Shown here one piece after another: positions 1-12,003 of a stretch of DNA of 64,000 bases. Made by a program: the position numbers and the translations under genes. How positions within the stretch are numbered: the stretch's first letter is position 1; each line of letters begins with the position of its first letter. Below the pieces are notes generated by a model. That model was given only the letters and a program-made list of their open reading frames with translations. It made no database searches and had not been told where the DNA came from. Origin of the DNA: Sandarakinorhabdus oryzae (GTDB taxonomy: Bacteria > Pseudomonadota > Alphaproteobacteria > Sphingomonadales > Sphingomonadaceae); the NCBI RefSeq assembly GCF_009733735.1, contig NZ_WNJP01000001.1, positions 1 through 64,000 on the forward strand, given 5' to 3'.

Positions 1-249
1 GCGCTCGATCCCGGCACGGTGCGCCGCGCGGTGCAGGCGGCGCGCGCCGCGATGGGGCTGCCGGCCAGCGCCACGCCACATGCGCTCAGGCACAGTTTCG
101 CCACTCACCTGCTGGCGCGCGGGGCCGACCTCAGGCAGCTGCAGGAACTGCTCGGCCACGCCAGCCTGTCGTCAACGCAGATCTATACCAAGGTCGATGC
201 GGGGCAGCTGCTCGATGCCTGGGCGGCGGCGCATCCCCGCGCCGGATAA
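1..249 (+). CDS. xerC: Tyrosine recombinase XerC, C-terminal part (gene cut by window edge)
   Basis: The reading frame is open from base 1, so only the last 82 residues are present and the start lies outside the window. The fragment carries the C-terminal catalytic box of tyrosine recombinases: [12 protein letters not shown] holds the His-x-x-Arg pair, and [14 protein letters not shown] holds the second His and the Tyr nucleophile. The family resolves chromosome dimers at dif with a XerD partner. The ending, in which the QIYT motif is followed by a short tail closing in AAHPRAG, looks more like alphaproteobacterial XerC than XerD. That subtype call is from recall and less certain than the family. 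Confidence 0.85.
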   Translation, partial: ALDPGTVRRAVQAARAAMGLPASATPHALRHSFATHLLARGADLRQLQELLGHASLSSTQIYTKVDAGQLLDAWAAAHPRAG

Positions 250-262
250 CGGCGCGAAGCCA

Positions 263-661
263 TCAGGAGGGGCGATACACCCGGCGCTGTTCGGTGAGGG
301 TGATGGGCGAAACCGTGAAGAAGTAGAGGTTGAACCTCGGATTCGCCGTCACCGTGATGTCCACATAGGCCTGGCCATTGGCCGTACCGGTGGTGAGCGT
401 GGGCGTGCCCATCATGCCATTCAGGCCGAAACTGTTGCTCTTGATGGTGTTGATGATGGTTGTATCGTCGCGCAGCGGAAACAGCGTGGCCACCCTTGCC
501 CCTTCGCCCACGGCATTGCGCAGGCCGGCATTGGCCCAGAACACGAAACCGATCCCGAAGAAGACCATCACGAACGCCAGGAACACCGGGACCACCAGCG
601 AAAATTCGGCGGCCGTGGCCCCACTGCGGTTGCGGGCAAAGTGGCGGAGCAGGCGAATCAT
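263..661 (-). CDS. TadE-like pseudopilin / Flp pilus assembly protein
   Basis: 132 residues. The N-terminus RNRSGATAAEFSLVVPVFLA is the classic TadE-type entry: a short basic cytoplasmic segment, an AAEF prepilin-like motif and one transmembrane helix at about residues 16-38. A secreted C-terminal domain follows. TadE-like proteins are minor pseudopilins of the Tad/Flp pilus. It is the last gene of a three-gene minus-strand group and overlaps the preceding TadE-like gene by 4 bp, which suggests translational coupling. The Tad motor and secretin genes are not nearby, so a role in a specific pilus is inferred only. Confidence 0.85.
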   Translation of the reverse strand: MIRLLRHFARNRSGATAAEFSLVVPVFLAFVMVFFGIGFVFWANAGLRNAVGEGARVATLFPLRDDTTIINTIKSNSFGLNGMMGTPTLTTGTANGQAYVDITVTANPRFNLYFFTVSPITLTEQRRVYRPS

Positions 662-1128
662 TGCAGCCGCACCGCCGCATCGCCGGTCAACACATAGGCG
701 CCGTTCGAGCCCGTGCCTTTCATGACACCGCCGAAGCTGTACCAGGGGACATAATCAGCCTGCACCTGCACCGAAACATAGCGGGCAAATGTCTGCCCGG
801 CCGGACAGAAGCTGCTCCAGCTGGCCTGGCGCACGCCATTGCATTCCAGCCAGTTCGTCACAGTGACCGATTTGACCGGCTTGCCATAGGCCGTCTGCAC
901 TTCGGTGGAGAGATAGCTGTAATCACCGTTGGTGGTGGTGGTGCCGGGCGCCACCGCCAGTTCCACGCCGCGCTGGGCGGCCTGTTCCAGCTGCAGTTTC
1001 TGCCAAAAGGCGAGCGCCAGATCCATGCCAACAAACAACAGGCTGCCCAGCACCGGGGCAATCAACGCCATTTCGGCGGCGGCGCCGCCGCGCCGGCTGC
1101 GGCCCAAACGGGTGAGAGCGCGCCTCAT
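658..1128 (-). CDS. TadE-like pseudopilin / Flp pilus assembly protein
   Basis: 156 residues starting at an ATG. The N-terminus has the basic segment, AAAEMALIAP prepilin-like motif and single transmembrane helix (about residues 17-40) typical of the TadE family. The rest is a predicted periplasmic domain with two cysteines that could pair. It is the middle gene of the group, 2 bp after the TadG-like gene and overlapping the next TadE-like gene by 4 bp. Having two TadE paralogues in tandem behind a TadG-like protein is a common arrangement for these minor pseudopilins. Confidence 0.85.
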   Translation of the reverse strand: MRRALTRLGRSRRGGAAAEMALIAPVLGSLLFVGMDLALAFWQKLQLEQAAQRGVELAVAPGTTTTNGDYSYLSTEVQTAYGKPVKSVTVTNWLECNGVRQASWSSFCPAGQTFARYVSVQVQADYVPWYSFGGVMKGTGSNGAYVLTGDAAVRLQ

Positions 1129-1130
1129 CG

Positions 1131-2405
1131 TCAGGCCACCAGCTTGATCTGCGTGCCCTTGAAGGACGACGCGCCCGATGCCGGCGGGCAGACATTGTTG
1201 ATCGCGGTATTGCCCACCCAGTCAACCTGGCGGGCCACGATCTGGACGCACTTCGTGTCCATGCCGGCGGTGCCGTTCATCTGCAGCTGCTGCGCCGGGA
1301 AATAGAACGCGCCCTGCAGCTTGCTGCCGCTGTTACCGTTGATCTTATTGGTCGCCATGTTGGTGGCGCGGCGGTCCTGATAGAAGAGGAGGCCGGCATA
1401 GGTGCTGCTCTGCGCCGTCGTCGGCGCCGTCATGTTCACGTTGGCGCCACCATTGATCGTCACCGTGGCGATGCTGCCCGTGTTGCTGGCGGCATTCCTG
1501 GCGGTCAGGATGAACACGGCGCCGTCGGCATTGATCGTCGCCCCGCTGTTCACGCTCATGTTGCCGGTGATGTAATAGATGCCGGGGCCGAAGTTCGCCA
1601 CGCCCTTGATGTCGACACTGTTGTAAACGGTGCCCGTGGTAAAGTTCGACGTGTATGAGCGGGTTTGCTGCGGATTGACGCTGAGGGCGCTGCCATTGGC
1701 CGAGATATTGGGATCAGGCAGGTTGCGGAAAGGATCACGCAGCGGCAGCGCATATTCCTGACGGATGGTGCCGGGCCCATAATTGTTGCTGGCCGGCACA
1801 TTGCCCACCGCCGCCACCGGGCTGGCGGTGATCTGGCTGCTGCCGCCGGCGGTGACGCTGGCGGTGCTGGGCGCATTGCTCATCATGCCGCAACCCAGGT
1901 TCACCGTGGCGTTGCCGTTCATGGAAATGCCGGTGGTGTTGGTCTTCTCCAGCGCCAGCACGCAATAATCGCCATTGCCGACGACTTCGGCCACGGCGCG
2001 CGCGCTGATCCGCACCGGGCCGCGCATGATCATGCTGGTGAAGGGCAGCCGCGCATCGGTCGCCAGGGTCACTTCCACCGCGGAACTGGCATCGCGGTAG
2101 CTGCCATAGGTGGCCGGCGTGTTGATGACCGGTGCGACGGTCATGCTGAAGCCTGCGTTGCGGTTGATGTCGGTCGTGACGGCCGCTTTTACCACATCGG
2201 TGCTGCTGGACTGGCTCAGCTGATAGGCGCCGGCAATTGCGCCCGAATCCGCCGCGCGCTGCATCATGCGCTTGGTCAGCGTCCACTGAATAGTGTCACT
2301 GGCGAGACCAGCGGTGCCGATCAGGATCGGCATCATCAACGCTGTCAACGTCACCACATTGCCCTGCCGGCTTGACCGCAGCCGGCGTACAGAAAAGCCA
2401 CCCAT
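1131..2405 (-). CDS. TadG-like pilus-associated protein (Tad_N domain)
   Basis: 424 residues from the ATG at 2405. A GTG at 2414 would add three residues; I prefer the ATG because a GAGG lies upstream of it. The N-terminal 60 residues hold a basic stretch, one transmembrane helix and the motif MMQRAADSGAIAGAY, which is typical of the Tad_N module of TadG proteins. The long C-terminal region is rich in Ser, Thr, Asn and Gly with beta-type repeats and is predicted to be outside the cytoplasm. It is the first gene of the operon with two TadE-like genes. I see no von Willebrand A domain, so it is not a full-length classical TadG. Confidence 0.8.
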   Translation of the reverse strand: MGGFSVRRLRSSRQGNVVTLTALMMPILIGTAGLASDTIQWTLTKRMMQRAADSGAIAGAYQLSQSSSTDVVKAAVTTDINRNAGFSMTVAPVINTPATYGSYRDASSAVEVTLATDARLPFTSMIMRGPVRISARAVAEVVGNGDYCVLALEKTNTTGISMNGNATVNLGCGMMSNAPSTASVTAGGSSQITASPVAAVGNVPASNNYGPGTIRQEYALPLRDPFRNLPDPNISANGSALSVNPQQTRSYTSNFTTGTVYNSVDIKGVANFGPGIYYITGNMSVNSGATINADGAVFILTARNAASNTGSIATVTINGGANVNMTAPTTAQSSTYAGLLFYQDRRATNMATNKINGNSGSKLQGAFYFPAQQLQMNGTAGMDTKCVQIVARQVDWVGNTAINNVCPPASGASSFKGTQIKLVA

Positions 2406-2826
2406 TACGCCCACGCCTCGTTGTTACGCCACCAAACTGGCGCTCATCAATGCGCCTGATATCAGATAATGAGTCAATTTTGCGTAAATTGGCATCTGCT
2501 TTGCCGCTTCAACAGTGATTGTCAAGGTAAAGGCCGGAATTTTAACCTTTCGTTTACCATTTCTTTGCTGGATCGCGCTGCGACTCTGGCAGAATCACTG
2601 CAGATTGTAACTTGTTCCAATGGGGAAATGATTCGCGATTTGGCAAACCGGCTTGTCAGAAGCTTTGCATGCCGGCCAGGCGCGGGCTGGATGCGGGCAG
2701 ACCGGCGGCGCCAATCACCGCCATCATCACGGCGGCCAACGGGCGCCCGTCATGCGGGCTGATACCCTGCTTCGCGTGCGCTTTCCGGCTTGACGGGGCC
2801 AAGACGCTGCCCGAAGTCAGACGGCG
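2406..2826. other. Intergenic region between divergent tad-like operon and symporter gene
   Basis: 421 bp without a convincing gene. The part next to the TadG-like gene (about 2440-2660) is clearly more AT-rich than the surroundings and probably carries the promoters of both divergent units. Short open frames here lack a ribosome site and protein-like composition. A TTAAC half-site followed 7 bases later by TTTACC (2542-2558) is the only regulatory motif that stood out. Confidence 0.6.
2542..2558. promoter_or_regulatory. Possible CtrA-type site upstream of tad-like genes
   Basis: The sequence reads TTAA, seven bases, then TTTACC. The CtrA consensus of alphaproteobacteria is TTAA-N7-TTAA(C), so this is a one-mismatch candidate. 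Pilus genes are known CtrA targets in this class. A single degenerate match may be chance, hence the low score. Confidence 0.2.
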
Positions 2827-4086
2827 ATGACTGTTTCCGCTTCTGGCACAAACTCGCTCACTCGCTGGATCCTCGTTGGCCTTGTCGCCGGTCTTGGCGT
2901 CGGCTGGGCGATCAACGCCAATGTTGCGCCGGATCAGGCCAAGGCGATCGCCGGCACTCTGTCGATCATCACCGATGTGTTCCTGCGGCTGATCAAGATG
3001 ATCATCGCGCCGCTGGTGCTGGCGACGCTCACCGTTGGCATCGCGCACATGGGCTCGGGCAGCGCGGTCGGCCGCACCTTCGTGCGCACCCTGGCCTGGT
3101 TCATCGCCGCCAGCGTGTTCAGCCTTGGCCTGGGCATATTGATGGTCAACCTGCTGGCCCCCGGCGTCGGGGTCGGCCTGCCGCTGCCCGATGCCGCTGC
3201 CGCCTCGGGCGTGGCCAACAAGGCCTTCAACCTGAAGGACTTCATCGGCCACATCTTCCCCAAGTCGATCATCGAGGCGATGGCCACCAACGAAGTGCTG
3301 CAGATCGTGGTGTTCAGCCTGTTTGCCGGCGTCGCGCTGATCCACATGGGGGAGAAGGCCAAGGTCATCAACGACGGCCTTGATGCCATCATGCACATGA
3401 TGTTGGTGATCACCGGCTATGTGATGAAGGTGGCGCCGTTCGCGGTGTTTGCCGCCATTGCCAGTTCCATCGCAGTGGAAGGCCTCGGCATCCTTATCAC
3501 CTTCGGCAAGTTCGTCGGCGGTTTCTACCTGGCGTTGGCCATGCTGTGGGTGTTCCTGCTGGGCGCCGGCAGCGCGGTGCTGGGCTTTGGCGAAGTCCGC
3601 CGCCTGATCCCCGAAATCCGCGAGCCGTTCCTGATCACTTTCGCCACCGCCTCATCGGAAGCGGCCTATCCCAAGCTGCTGGCGGCGATGGAGCGCTTTG
3701 GCGTGCCCAACCGCATCGCTTCGTTCGTGCTGCCGCTGGGCTACAGCTTCAATCTTGATGGCTCGATGATGTATTGCGCCTTTGCCAGCATCTTCATCGC
3801 CCAGGCCTATGGCATCGACCTGTCCCTGGGGCAGGAACTGGCGATGCTGGGCCTGTTGATGATCACGTCGAAAGGCATCGCCGGCGTGCCGCGCGCCAGC
3901 CTGGTCGTCATCGCCGCGACCTTGCCCTATTTCAACATCCCGGAAGCCGGCCTGCTGCTGATCCTGGCCGTGGACCATTTCCTCGACATGGGCCGCAGCG
4001 CCACCAATGTCATCGGCAACGCGGTGGCAACGGCGGTGATCGCCAAGTGGGATGCCGGGCAGGCGCCGGCTGAAGCTCAGCTGTAA
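2827..4086 (+). CDS. Dicarboxylate/amino acid:cation symporter (DAACS, DctA/GltP type)
   Basis: 419 residues with about eight membrane helices plus two re-entrant hairpins, as in the sodium:dicarboxylate symporter family. Hairpin 1 reads TASSEAAYPKLL at about residue 274, close to the SSES-ALP form of DctA rather than the serine-rich glutamate-carrier form. NLDGS follows near 309 (family NMDGT), GIAGVPRAS in hairpin 2 near 350, and DMGRSATNVIGN near 388. The substrate is therefore most likely a C4-dicarboxylate, with an acidic amino acid as the alternative. The gene stands alone and its 3' end overlaps the convergent DUF805 gene by 10 bp. Confidence 0.9.
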   Translation: MTVSASGTNSLTRWILVGLVAGLGVGWAINANVAPDQAKAIAGTLSIITDVFLRLIKMIIAPLVLATLTVGIAHMGSGSAVGRTFVRTLAWFIAASVFSLGLGILMVNLLAPGVGVGLPLPDAAAASGVANKAFNLKDFIGHIFPKSIIEAMATNEVLQIVVFSLFAGVALIHMGEKAKVINDGLDAIMHMMLVITGYVMKVAPFAVFAAIASSIAVEGLGILITFGKFVGGFYLALAMLWVFLLGAGSAVLGFGEVRRLIPEIREPFLITFATASSEAAYPKLLAAMERFGVPNRIASFVLPLGYSFNLDGSMMYCAFASIFIAQAYGIDLSLGQELAMLGLLMITSKGIAGVPRASLVVIAATLPYFNIPEAGLLLILAVDHFLDMGRSATNVIGNAVATAVIAKWDAGQAPAEAQL

Positions 4087-4601
4087 TAGAGCGTCGGGTT
4101 GGCCGCTTCGGCCAGCGGATCGGGGCCATAGCGGTTGTCGCCCGCCGTGCCGCGCGAGCAATACCAGATCAGCATCACGATGGAGATGATGCCGCCGGCC
4201 AGCAGGCCGACGCCCAGCACAATCATCGCGCCGCCAGCGCCGGCACCGGCGGCCTCGCCGCTGCCCAGCAGGCCGGCAATGGCCCCGCCGGCGCCCATCA
4301 CGGCGGCGATGGCGATGGTGGGCAGGATGATCAACAGCGGCGCCAGCACCCACCAGCCGGTGCGGTCCAGATCGTGCAGACGGCGCACGCTCACCGCCAG
4401 GCTGGGCAGCAGCAGGCCAAGCGAAAGCAGCGGCCCTGCCAGTTGTATGCCCATGATTGCGTCGATCATTCCGACCGGGATGCCGACCAGAATCGAAAAC
4501 AGCACGAACCACCAATATTCGGCACGCGGTGCCCGGCCGGAAAATTGCGCATAACGCTGCACCGGCAGCAGCATCCATTGCACAGGCGACCGCGTGATCA
4601 T
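4077..4601 (-). CDS. DUF805 family membrane protein
   Basis: 174 residues. The N-terminal motif YAQFSGRAPRAEYWWF, then paired helices and VRRLHDLDRTGWW in the middle, are the signature of DUF805 inner-membrane proteins, whose function is unknown. About four to five transmembrane segments are visible. The start is supported by GGAGAGG just upstream on the minus strand. The stop overlaps the convergent symporter gene. A perfect 16-bp palindrome lies 34 bp upstream of the start codon and is a candidate operator. Confidence 0.88.
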   Translation of the reverse strand: MITRSPVQWMLLPVQRYAQFSGRAPRAEYWWFVLFSILVGIPVGMIDAIMGIQLAGPLLSLGLLLPSLAVSVRRLHDLDRTGWWVLAPLLIILPTIAIAAVMGAGGAIAGLLGSGEAAGAGAGGAMIVLGVGLLAGGIISIVMLIWYCSRGTAGDNRYGPDPLAEAANPTLYYS

Positions 4602-4634
4602 TGAACCTCTCCCCGGACTTCAATCAGGAGAGTG

Positions 4635-4650
4635 AATGACAATTGTCATT
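4635..4650. promoter_or_regulatory. Perfect 16-bp palindrome upstream of the DUF805 gene
   Basis: AATGACAATTGTCATT is self-complementary over all 16 bases. It lies in the 67-bp gap between the 3' end of comM and the start of the DUF805 gene, both on the minus strand, where a repressor or activator of the DUF805 gene would sit. No matching regulator gene is adjacent. Alternatively it is a small hairpin at the end of the comM transcript, though no T-run follows. Confidence 0.45.
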
Positions 4651-4668
4651 TCCGCAAGATTGGCTGCT

Positions 4669-6177
4669 TTAATTGACCGGTGGCCGGCGACGATAACTCA
4701 AGGCCTCGGCAACATGGACGCGGGCGACGGTCTCGCTGCCCGCCAGATCGGCGATGGTGCGCGACACCCGGAGCACGCGGGCATAGCCGCGCGCTGACAG
4801 GCGCAGCGTGTCGGCGGCCTGGGTGAGCAGGCGCTGGCCCTCAGCATCGGGCGTTGCGTGGGCCGTCAGCGTCTCGCCATCGGCTTCGGCATTCATGCGT
4901 GTGGCGGTGCCGGCATAGCGCGCGGTCTGCCGGGCACGAGCGGCGGCCACGCGGGCCGCCACCTGCGCGCTGTTCTCGGCCGGTGGCGGCAAGGTCAGAT
5001 CGGCGGCTGACAGCGCCGGCACCTCGATGTGGAGATCAATGCGGTCAAGCAGCGGCCCGGACAGTTTCGACTGGTAATCCGCCGCGCAGCGCGGGGCGCG
5101 CGCACAGGCCAGGCCCGGATCCGCCAGATGCCCGCAGCGGCAGGGGTTCATCGCCGCGACCAGCTGGACGCGCGCCGGGTAGGTCACGTGCGCCGCGGCG
5201 CGTGCCACCTGCACCTGGCCGGTTTCCAGCGGCTGGCGCAGGCTGTCGAGCACGCCGCGCTGAAATTCCGGCAGCTCGTCGAGGAACAGCACGCCAAGAT
5301 GGGCGAGTGACACTTCCCCCGGCCGCGCTCTCATGCCGCCACCGACCAGCGCCGGCATCGAAGCCGAATGGTGCGGCGAGCGGAACGGCCGGCTGCGTTT
5401 CAGCTTGCCGCCCTCAAGCTCGCCGGCGATGGAGGCAACCATCGAGACTTCCAGCGCCTCGGCCGGGGTGAGATCGGGCAAGATGCCGGCCAATGCGGCA
5501 GCCAGCAGCGACTTGCCCGAACCGGGAGGTCCGCTCATCAGCAGATTATGGCCGCCGGCCGCGGCGATTTCGGCGACGCGCTTCGGTGTCTCCTGGCCCT
5601 TGATGTCGGCAAAATCCGGCCCGCGCCGGGTCGGCTCGGCTTCGGCGCGTTGCGGCGCGGCCAGGATGATCTGGCCCTTCAGATGATTGATCAGGGCGAG
5701 CAGGTCGGGTGCCGCCAGCACCTGCACCTCGCCGGCCCAGGCCGCTTCCGGGCCCTGCACGGCCGGGCAGATCAGCCCCTGTTCGTGAGCGGCGGCGTGC
5801 AGCGCGGCGAGCAGCACGCCCGGCACCGGCGCAATCGCGCCATCCAGGCCCAACTCGCCGACCGCAACGAAATCATCGAGCGCGTCCTGCGGGATCACGC
5901 CCATTGCGGCCAGCAACCCGAGCGCGATCGGCAGATCATAGTGGGAGCCTTCCTTGGGCAGATCGGCCGGCGACAGGTTCACCACCACCCGGCGCGGCGG
6001 CAGCGACAGGCCGATGGCGTGCAGCGCGGCGGCCACCCGTTCGCGGCTTTCCTTCACCGCCTTGTCGGGCAGGCCCACGGTAACAAATGTCACCGGCCCT
6101 GCGGATATCTGCACCTGGACGTCTACGCTGCGGGCTTCGAGGCCCAGAAAGGCCACCGTGCCGACATGGGCCACCAT
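4669..6177 (-). CDS. comM: YifB/ComM family Mg-chelatase-like AAA ATPase
   Basis: 502 residues from the ATG at 6177 (reading MVAHVGTVAFLGLEA). The frame is open another 96 codons upstream, but that stretch has no family similarity. The N-terminal Lon-protease-like fold (about 1-170) is followed by a Mg_chelatase AAA module with Walker A GPPGSGKS near 215 and a conserved C-terminal helical domain. ComM is a hexameric helicase that promotes branch migration during integration of DNA in natural transformation. YifB homologues occur in most proteobacteria, so the gene alone does not prove competence. Confidence 0.93.
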   Translation of the reverse strand: MVAHVGTVAFLGLEARSVDVQVQISAGPVTFVTVGLPDKAVKESRERVAAALHAIGLSLPPRRVVVNLSPADLPKEGSHYDLPIALGLLAAMGVIPQDALDDFVAVGELGLDGAIAPVPGVLLAALHAAAHEQGLICPAVQGPEAAWAGEVQVLAAPDLLALINHLKGQIILAAPQRAEAEPTRRGPDFADIKGQETPKRVAEIAAAGGHNLLMSGPPGSGKSLLAAALAGILPDLTPAEALEVSMVASIAGELEGGKLKRSRPFRSPHHSASMPALVGGGMRARPGEVSLAHLGVLFLDELPEFQRGVLDSLRQPLETGQVQVARAAAHVTYPARVQLVAAMNPCRCGHLADPGLACARAPRCAADYQSKLSGPLLDRIDLHIEVPALSAADLTLPPPAENSAQVAARVAAARARQTARYAGTATRMNAEADGETLTAHATPDAEGQRLLTQAADTLRLSARGYARVLRVSRTIADLAGSETVARVHVAEALSYRRRPPVN

Positions 6178-6295
6178 CAACCAACTCCCTCGCGAGTGGA
6201 AGCAACTGACCCTGAACCGGTTTGGTAGAATCTTTGACGATGCGGTGCAACGCCGCCTTACGATTGCCACAGGATGGCCGTAACGGGTTCCTATC

Positions 6296-6646
6296 GTGAG
6301 TCGGCCAAGCTTCCTTGACCTGTTGGTTCGTTCCGAACCCTTCCGGGTGTTCCAGATCATCCTGGGCATCCTCTTGATGCCTGTTGCCTTCATCGTCGGG
6401 CTGATTTCGCCGGCGCCGATCGGCATCGTCATCTTCGGGGCCGGGGTGGCGCTGGTGCTCCGCAACTCGCGCTGGGCGCGGCGGCGCTATCTCTTCTATA
6501 CCCGCCACCATCCGCGCGTGCGCCGGGCGGTGGACATCGGGCTGATGCGGGGCCGCAACCGCGCGCGGGGCCGGGCGCGCGCTGATGCGCCGGCCGCTTC
6601 ATTGACGAATACGGCGACTGACCCTACATCGCCCACGATGCCGTGA
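6296..6646 (+). CDS. Small membrane protein, two predicted helices
   Basis: 116 residues with a GTG start; no strong ribosome site is visible. Residues 18-57 form two hydrophobic segments split by a Pro/Ala turn. A very basic segment ([20 protein letters not shown]) then leads to an Arg/Ala-rich tail. I recall similar short proteins in sphingomonads, some grouped under PGPGW-type transmembrane proteins, but no function is known. It lies divergently from comM and 43 bp upstream of secA, so co-transcription with secA is possible. Confidence 0.65.
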   Translation: MSRPSFLDLLVRSEPFRVFQIILGILLMPVAFIVGLISPAPIGIVIFGAGVALVLRNSRWARRRYLFYTRHHPRVRRAVDIGLMRGRNRARGRARADAPAASLTNTATDPTSPTMP

Positions 6647-6689
6647 TGGGCCTGCCCCGTCGCGCGCCCCCAGTCAGGTCAGGAATTTC

Positions 6690-9440
6690 ATGCTCGGGTT
6701 GAACAAGGTCGCGAAGGCGATTTTCGGGTCGTCGAATGATCGCTATCTGAAGTCGCTGCGGCCGATCATCAAGCGCATCAACGATCTGGAAGCCACGATC
6801 AGTGCGCTGACCGACGAGCAGTTGCAGGCGCAGACCCCCAAGCTCAAGGCCGAGCTCGAAGCCGGCAAGAGCCTTGATGATGTCCTGCCGGAAGCCTTCG
6901 CCACCGTGCGCGAGGCCGCCCGGCGCACGCTGGGCCAGCGCCATTATGATGTGCAGCTGATCGGCGGCATCGTGCTGCACCGGGGCGAGATCGCCGAAAT
7001 GCGCACCGGCGAAGGCAAGACGCTGGTGGCGACGCTTGCGGTGTATCTGAACGCGCTGACCGGCAAGGGCGTCCACGTCGTGACGGTGAACGATTATCTC
7101 GCCAGCCGCGATGCGCAGTGGATGGGCCAGGTCTATCGCTTCCTGGGGCTGAGCGTCGGCGTGATCGTGCCCAACCTCGATGACCAGACGCGCCGCCAAG
7201 CCTATGCGTGCGACATCACCTACGGCACCAACAATGAATTCGGCTTCGATTATCTGCGCGACAACATGAAGTACACGCGCGAGCAGATGGTGCAGCGGCC
7301 GTTCAATTTCGCCGTGGTCGATGAGGTCGATAGCGTCCTGATCGACGAAGCCCGCACGCCGCTGATCATCTCCGGCCCCACCGACGACAAGTCGCAGCTC
7401 TACACCCAGGTCAACGCCGTGGTGAAGGAACTGGAGCGCGAGGATGTCGAGGTTGACGAGAAGCAGCGCTCGGTGATCCTCACCGAAGCCGGCACCGAGA
7501 AGGTGGAGCGCATGCTGTCCGCCGCCGGCCTGCTGGAGGGCGAGAATCTCTATGATTTCGAGAACACGCAGGTTGTCCACCACCTGAACCAGGCCCTGCG
7601 CGCCATCGTGATCTTCCGCCGCGACACCGACTATATCGTGCGTGACGACAAGGTGATCATCATCGATGAATTCACCGGCCGCATGATGGATGGCCGCCGC
7701 TGGTCGGAAGGCCTGCACCAGGCAGTGGAAGCCAAGGAAGGCGTGACCATCCAGCCGGAAAACCAGACGCTGGCCAGCATCACCTTCCAGAATTATTTCC
7801 GCATGTATCCCAAGCTGGGCGGCATGACCGGCACCGCCAACACCGAAGCCGCCGAATTCTACGACATCTACAAGCTGAACGTGGTGGAAATCCCGACCAA
7901 CGTGCCGGTGCTGCGCAAGGATGTCGACGACGAATTCTACAAGAACAGCGACGACAAATATAAGGCCATCGTCAAGGCGATCCGCGGCGCGCAGGAGCGC
8001 GGCCAGCCGGTGCTGGTCGGCACGGTGTCGATCGAGAAGAGCGAACTGCTGTCGGAGTTCCTGAAGACCGAAGGCGTCGAGCATGTCGTGCTCAACGCGC
8101 GCTACCACGAGCAGGAAGCCGCCATCGTCGAGCAGGCCGGCCGCATCGGCGCCGTCACCATCGCCACCAACATGGCCGGCCGCGGCACCGACATCAAGCT
8201 GGGCGGCAACGAGGAAGCCCGCATCACCCGCGAGCTGGCCGACATGCCGCCAGGGCCGGAGCGCGACGCCGCCGAAGCCAAGATCAAGGCCGAGGTGAAT
8301 GCCGAGCGCGAGCAGGTGAAGGCCAATGGCGGCCTGTTCGTGCTGGGCACCGAGCGCCACGAAAGCCGCCGTATCGACAACCAGCTGCGCGGCCGTTCGG
8401 GCCGCCAGGGGGACCCGGGCCTGTCGCGCTTCTACCTCAGCCTCGACGACGATCTGCTGCGCATCTTCGGCCAGCAGAACATGCTGTCGCGCCTGATGAA
8501 CTCCGGCCTGGAAGAAGGGGAGGCGATCATCCACCCCTGGATCTCCAAGGCGATCGAGACGGCGCAGAAGAAGGTGGAGGCGCGCAACTACGACGTGCGC
8601 AAGCAGCTGCTGCAGTATGACGACGTCATGAACGACCAGCGCAAGGTCGTCTATGAACAGCGCTCCGACATCATGGACTCGGAAACCGTCGGCGATGTCG
8701 TGATCGACATGCGCCACGAGACGGTGAACGCCATCGTCGCCAATCGCTGCCCACTCGGCAGCTATCCGGAACAATGGGATATCGCCGGGCTGCAGGAGGA
8801 TGTGAGCGGCACGCTTGGCCTCGCCATCGACGTGACGGCCTGGCCGCAGGAAGCCGCCATCGATCCGGAAATCGTCGTCGATCGCCTGATCGAAGCGTCG
8901 GACGCGCTGATCGCCGCCAAGGCCGCGCAGCTACCCGAAGACACCTGGATCAGCATCGAGAAGAGCTTCCTGCTGCAGGCGCTCGACCATCACTGGAAGG
9001 AGCATCTGGCGACGCTGGATTCGCTGCGCTCGGTCATCCATCTGCGCGCCTATGCCCAGAAGACGCCGATCAACGAATACAAGCGCGAGGCCTTCGCCCT
9101 GTTTGAGCGCATGCTGCAGGCGGTGCGCGAGGACGTGACGCGGATGCTGGCCAATGCCCAGTTCCAGATGCAGGCGGATGAACCGCCGCAGGAGCTGCCG
9201 CCGTTCATCACCACCCATATCGATCCGGCCACCGGCCAGAACGAGGCGGGCCCGACGATGAGCTTTGACGCGTTCGGCTCGGCGCTGCCGGCCGGCATGC
9301 TTGCCGCCGCCCAGAGCGCGGCCGAGATGATCGACATCGACCCCACTGACGTGGAGGAATGGCGCCAGACGGTGAGCCGCAATGCCGAATGCCCGTGCGG
9401 CAGCGGCAAGAAGTTCAAGCACTGCCACGGCGCGTTGTAA
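6690..9440 (+). CDS. secA: Preprotein translocase ATPase SecA
   Basis: 916 residues, normal for SecA. This motor pushes unfolded preproteins through SecYEG. Visible landmarks are Walker A MRTGEGKT near residue 104, the DEAD-like [14 protein letters not shown] near 209, the preprotein-binding domain, the second nucleotide-binding fold with [14 protein letters not shown], and the C-terminal zinc motif [14 protein letters not shown] from about 900. The zinc motif binds SecB, whose gene is present at 32.2 kb. The start ATG has AGGAA four bases upstream. Long open frames on the opposite strand are GC-driven shadows. Confidence 0.98.
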   Translation: MLGLNKVAKAIFGSSNDRYLKSLRPIIKRINDLEATISALTDEQLQAQTPKLKAELEAGKSLDDVLPEAFATVREAARRTLGQRHYDVQLIGGIVLHRGEIAEMRTGEGKTLVATLAVYLNALTGKGVHVVTVNDYLASRDAQWMGQVYRFLGLSVGVIVPNLDDQTRRQAYACDITYGTNNEFGFDYLRDNMKYTREQMVQRPFNFAVVDEVDSVLIDEARTPLIISGPTDDKSQLYTQVNAVVKELEREDVEVDEKQRSVILTEAGTEKVERMLSAAGLLEGENLYDFENTQVVHHLNQALRAIVIFRRDTDYIVRDDKVIIIDEFTGRMMDGRRWSEGLHQAVEAKEGVTIQPENQTLASITFQNYFRMYPKLGGMTGTANTEAAEFYDIYKLNVVEIPTNVPVLRKDVDDEFYKNSDDKYKAIVKAIRGAQERGQPVLVGTVSIEKSELLSEFLKTEGVEHVVLNARYHEQEAAIVEQAGRIGAVTIATNMAGRGTDIKLGGNEEARITRELADMPPGPERDAAEAKIKAEVNAEREQVKANGGLFVLGTERHESRRIDNQLRGRSGRQGDPGLSRFYLSLDDDLLRIFGQQNMLSRLMNSGLEEGEAIIHPWISKAIETAQKKVEARNYDVRKQLLQYDDVMNDQRKVVYEQRSDIMDSETVGDVVIDMRHETVNAIVANRCPLGSYPEQWDIAGLQEDVSGTLGLAIDVTAWPQEAAIDPEIVVDRLIEASDALIAAKAAQLPEDTWISIEKSFLLQALDHHWKEHLATLDSLRSVIHLRAYAQKTPINEYKREAFALFERMLQAVREDVTRMLANAQFQMQADEPPQELPPFITTHIDPATGQNEAGPTMSFDAFGSALPAGMLAAAQSAAEMIDIDPTDVEEWRQTVSRNAECPCGSGKKFKHCHGAL

Positions 9441-9675
9441 CGCGCCGGACAACAAGCGCCGCGCTGTAAGGCGCCGGGCTGTCAGCGCCGCGCTGTTGGT
9501 GGGGCGCTGGCGGCGAGCGGTGCGATTGGAACGACGGGCCGAGAACGCGGCGGAGTCGCGGCCGCGCGCAAGCCACTTTGTTGAAAAGCGCGGCTTTCCC
9601 ATGCCCAAGTCCGGCTCCAATTGCCTAGTTAACGAGTAGGAATAAGCTCGTCTCCAGTCAGATCGGCGGGAGGTA

Positions 9676-12003
<2,328 letters not shown>

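Noticed and set aside
2469-2762. 97-codon frame in the tad/symporter gap
   Set aside because: No ribosome site, mixed composition, and no resemblance to any family; the region looks regulatory.
6178-6465. Upstream extension of comM by 96 codons
   Set aside because: It overlaps the divergent small gene, and conservation starts only at 6177.
6624-8774. 716-codon open frame opposite secA
   Set aside because: It is fully antisense to a certain gene, rich in His, Gln and Arg as expected for a mirrored GC-rich frame, and has no family motifs.
9441-9675. tRNA, riboswitch or terminator between secA and the TonB receptor gene
   Set aside because: The stretch has repeated GCGCCGCGCTGT words but no cloverleaf, no cobalamin-type box and no stem followed by a T-run.
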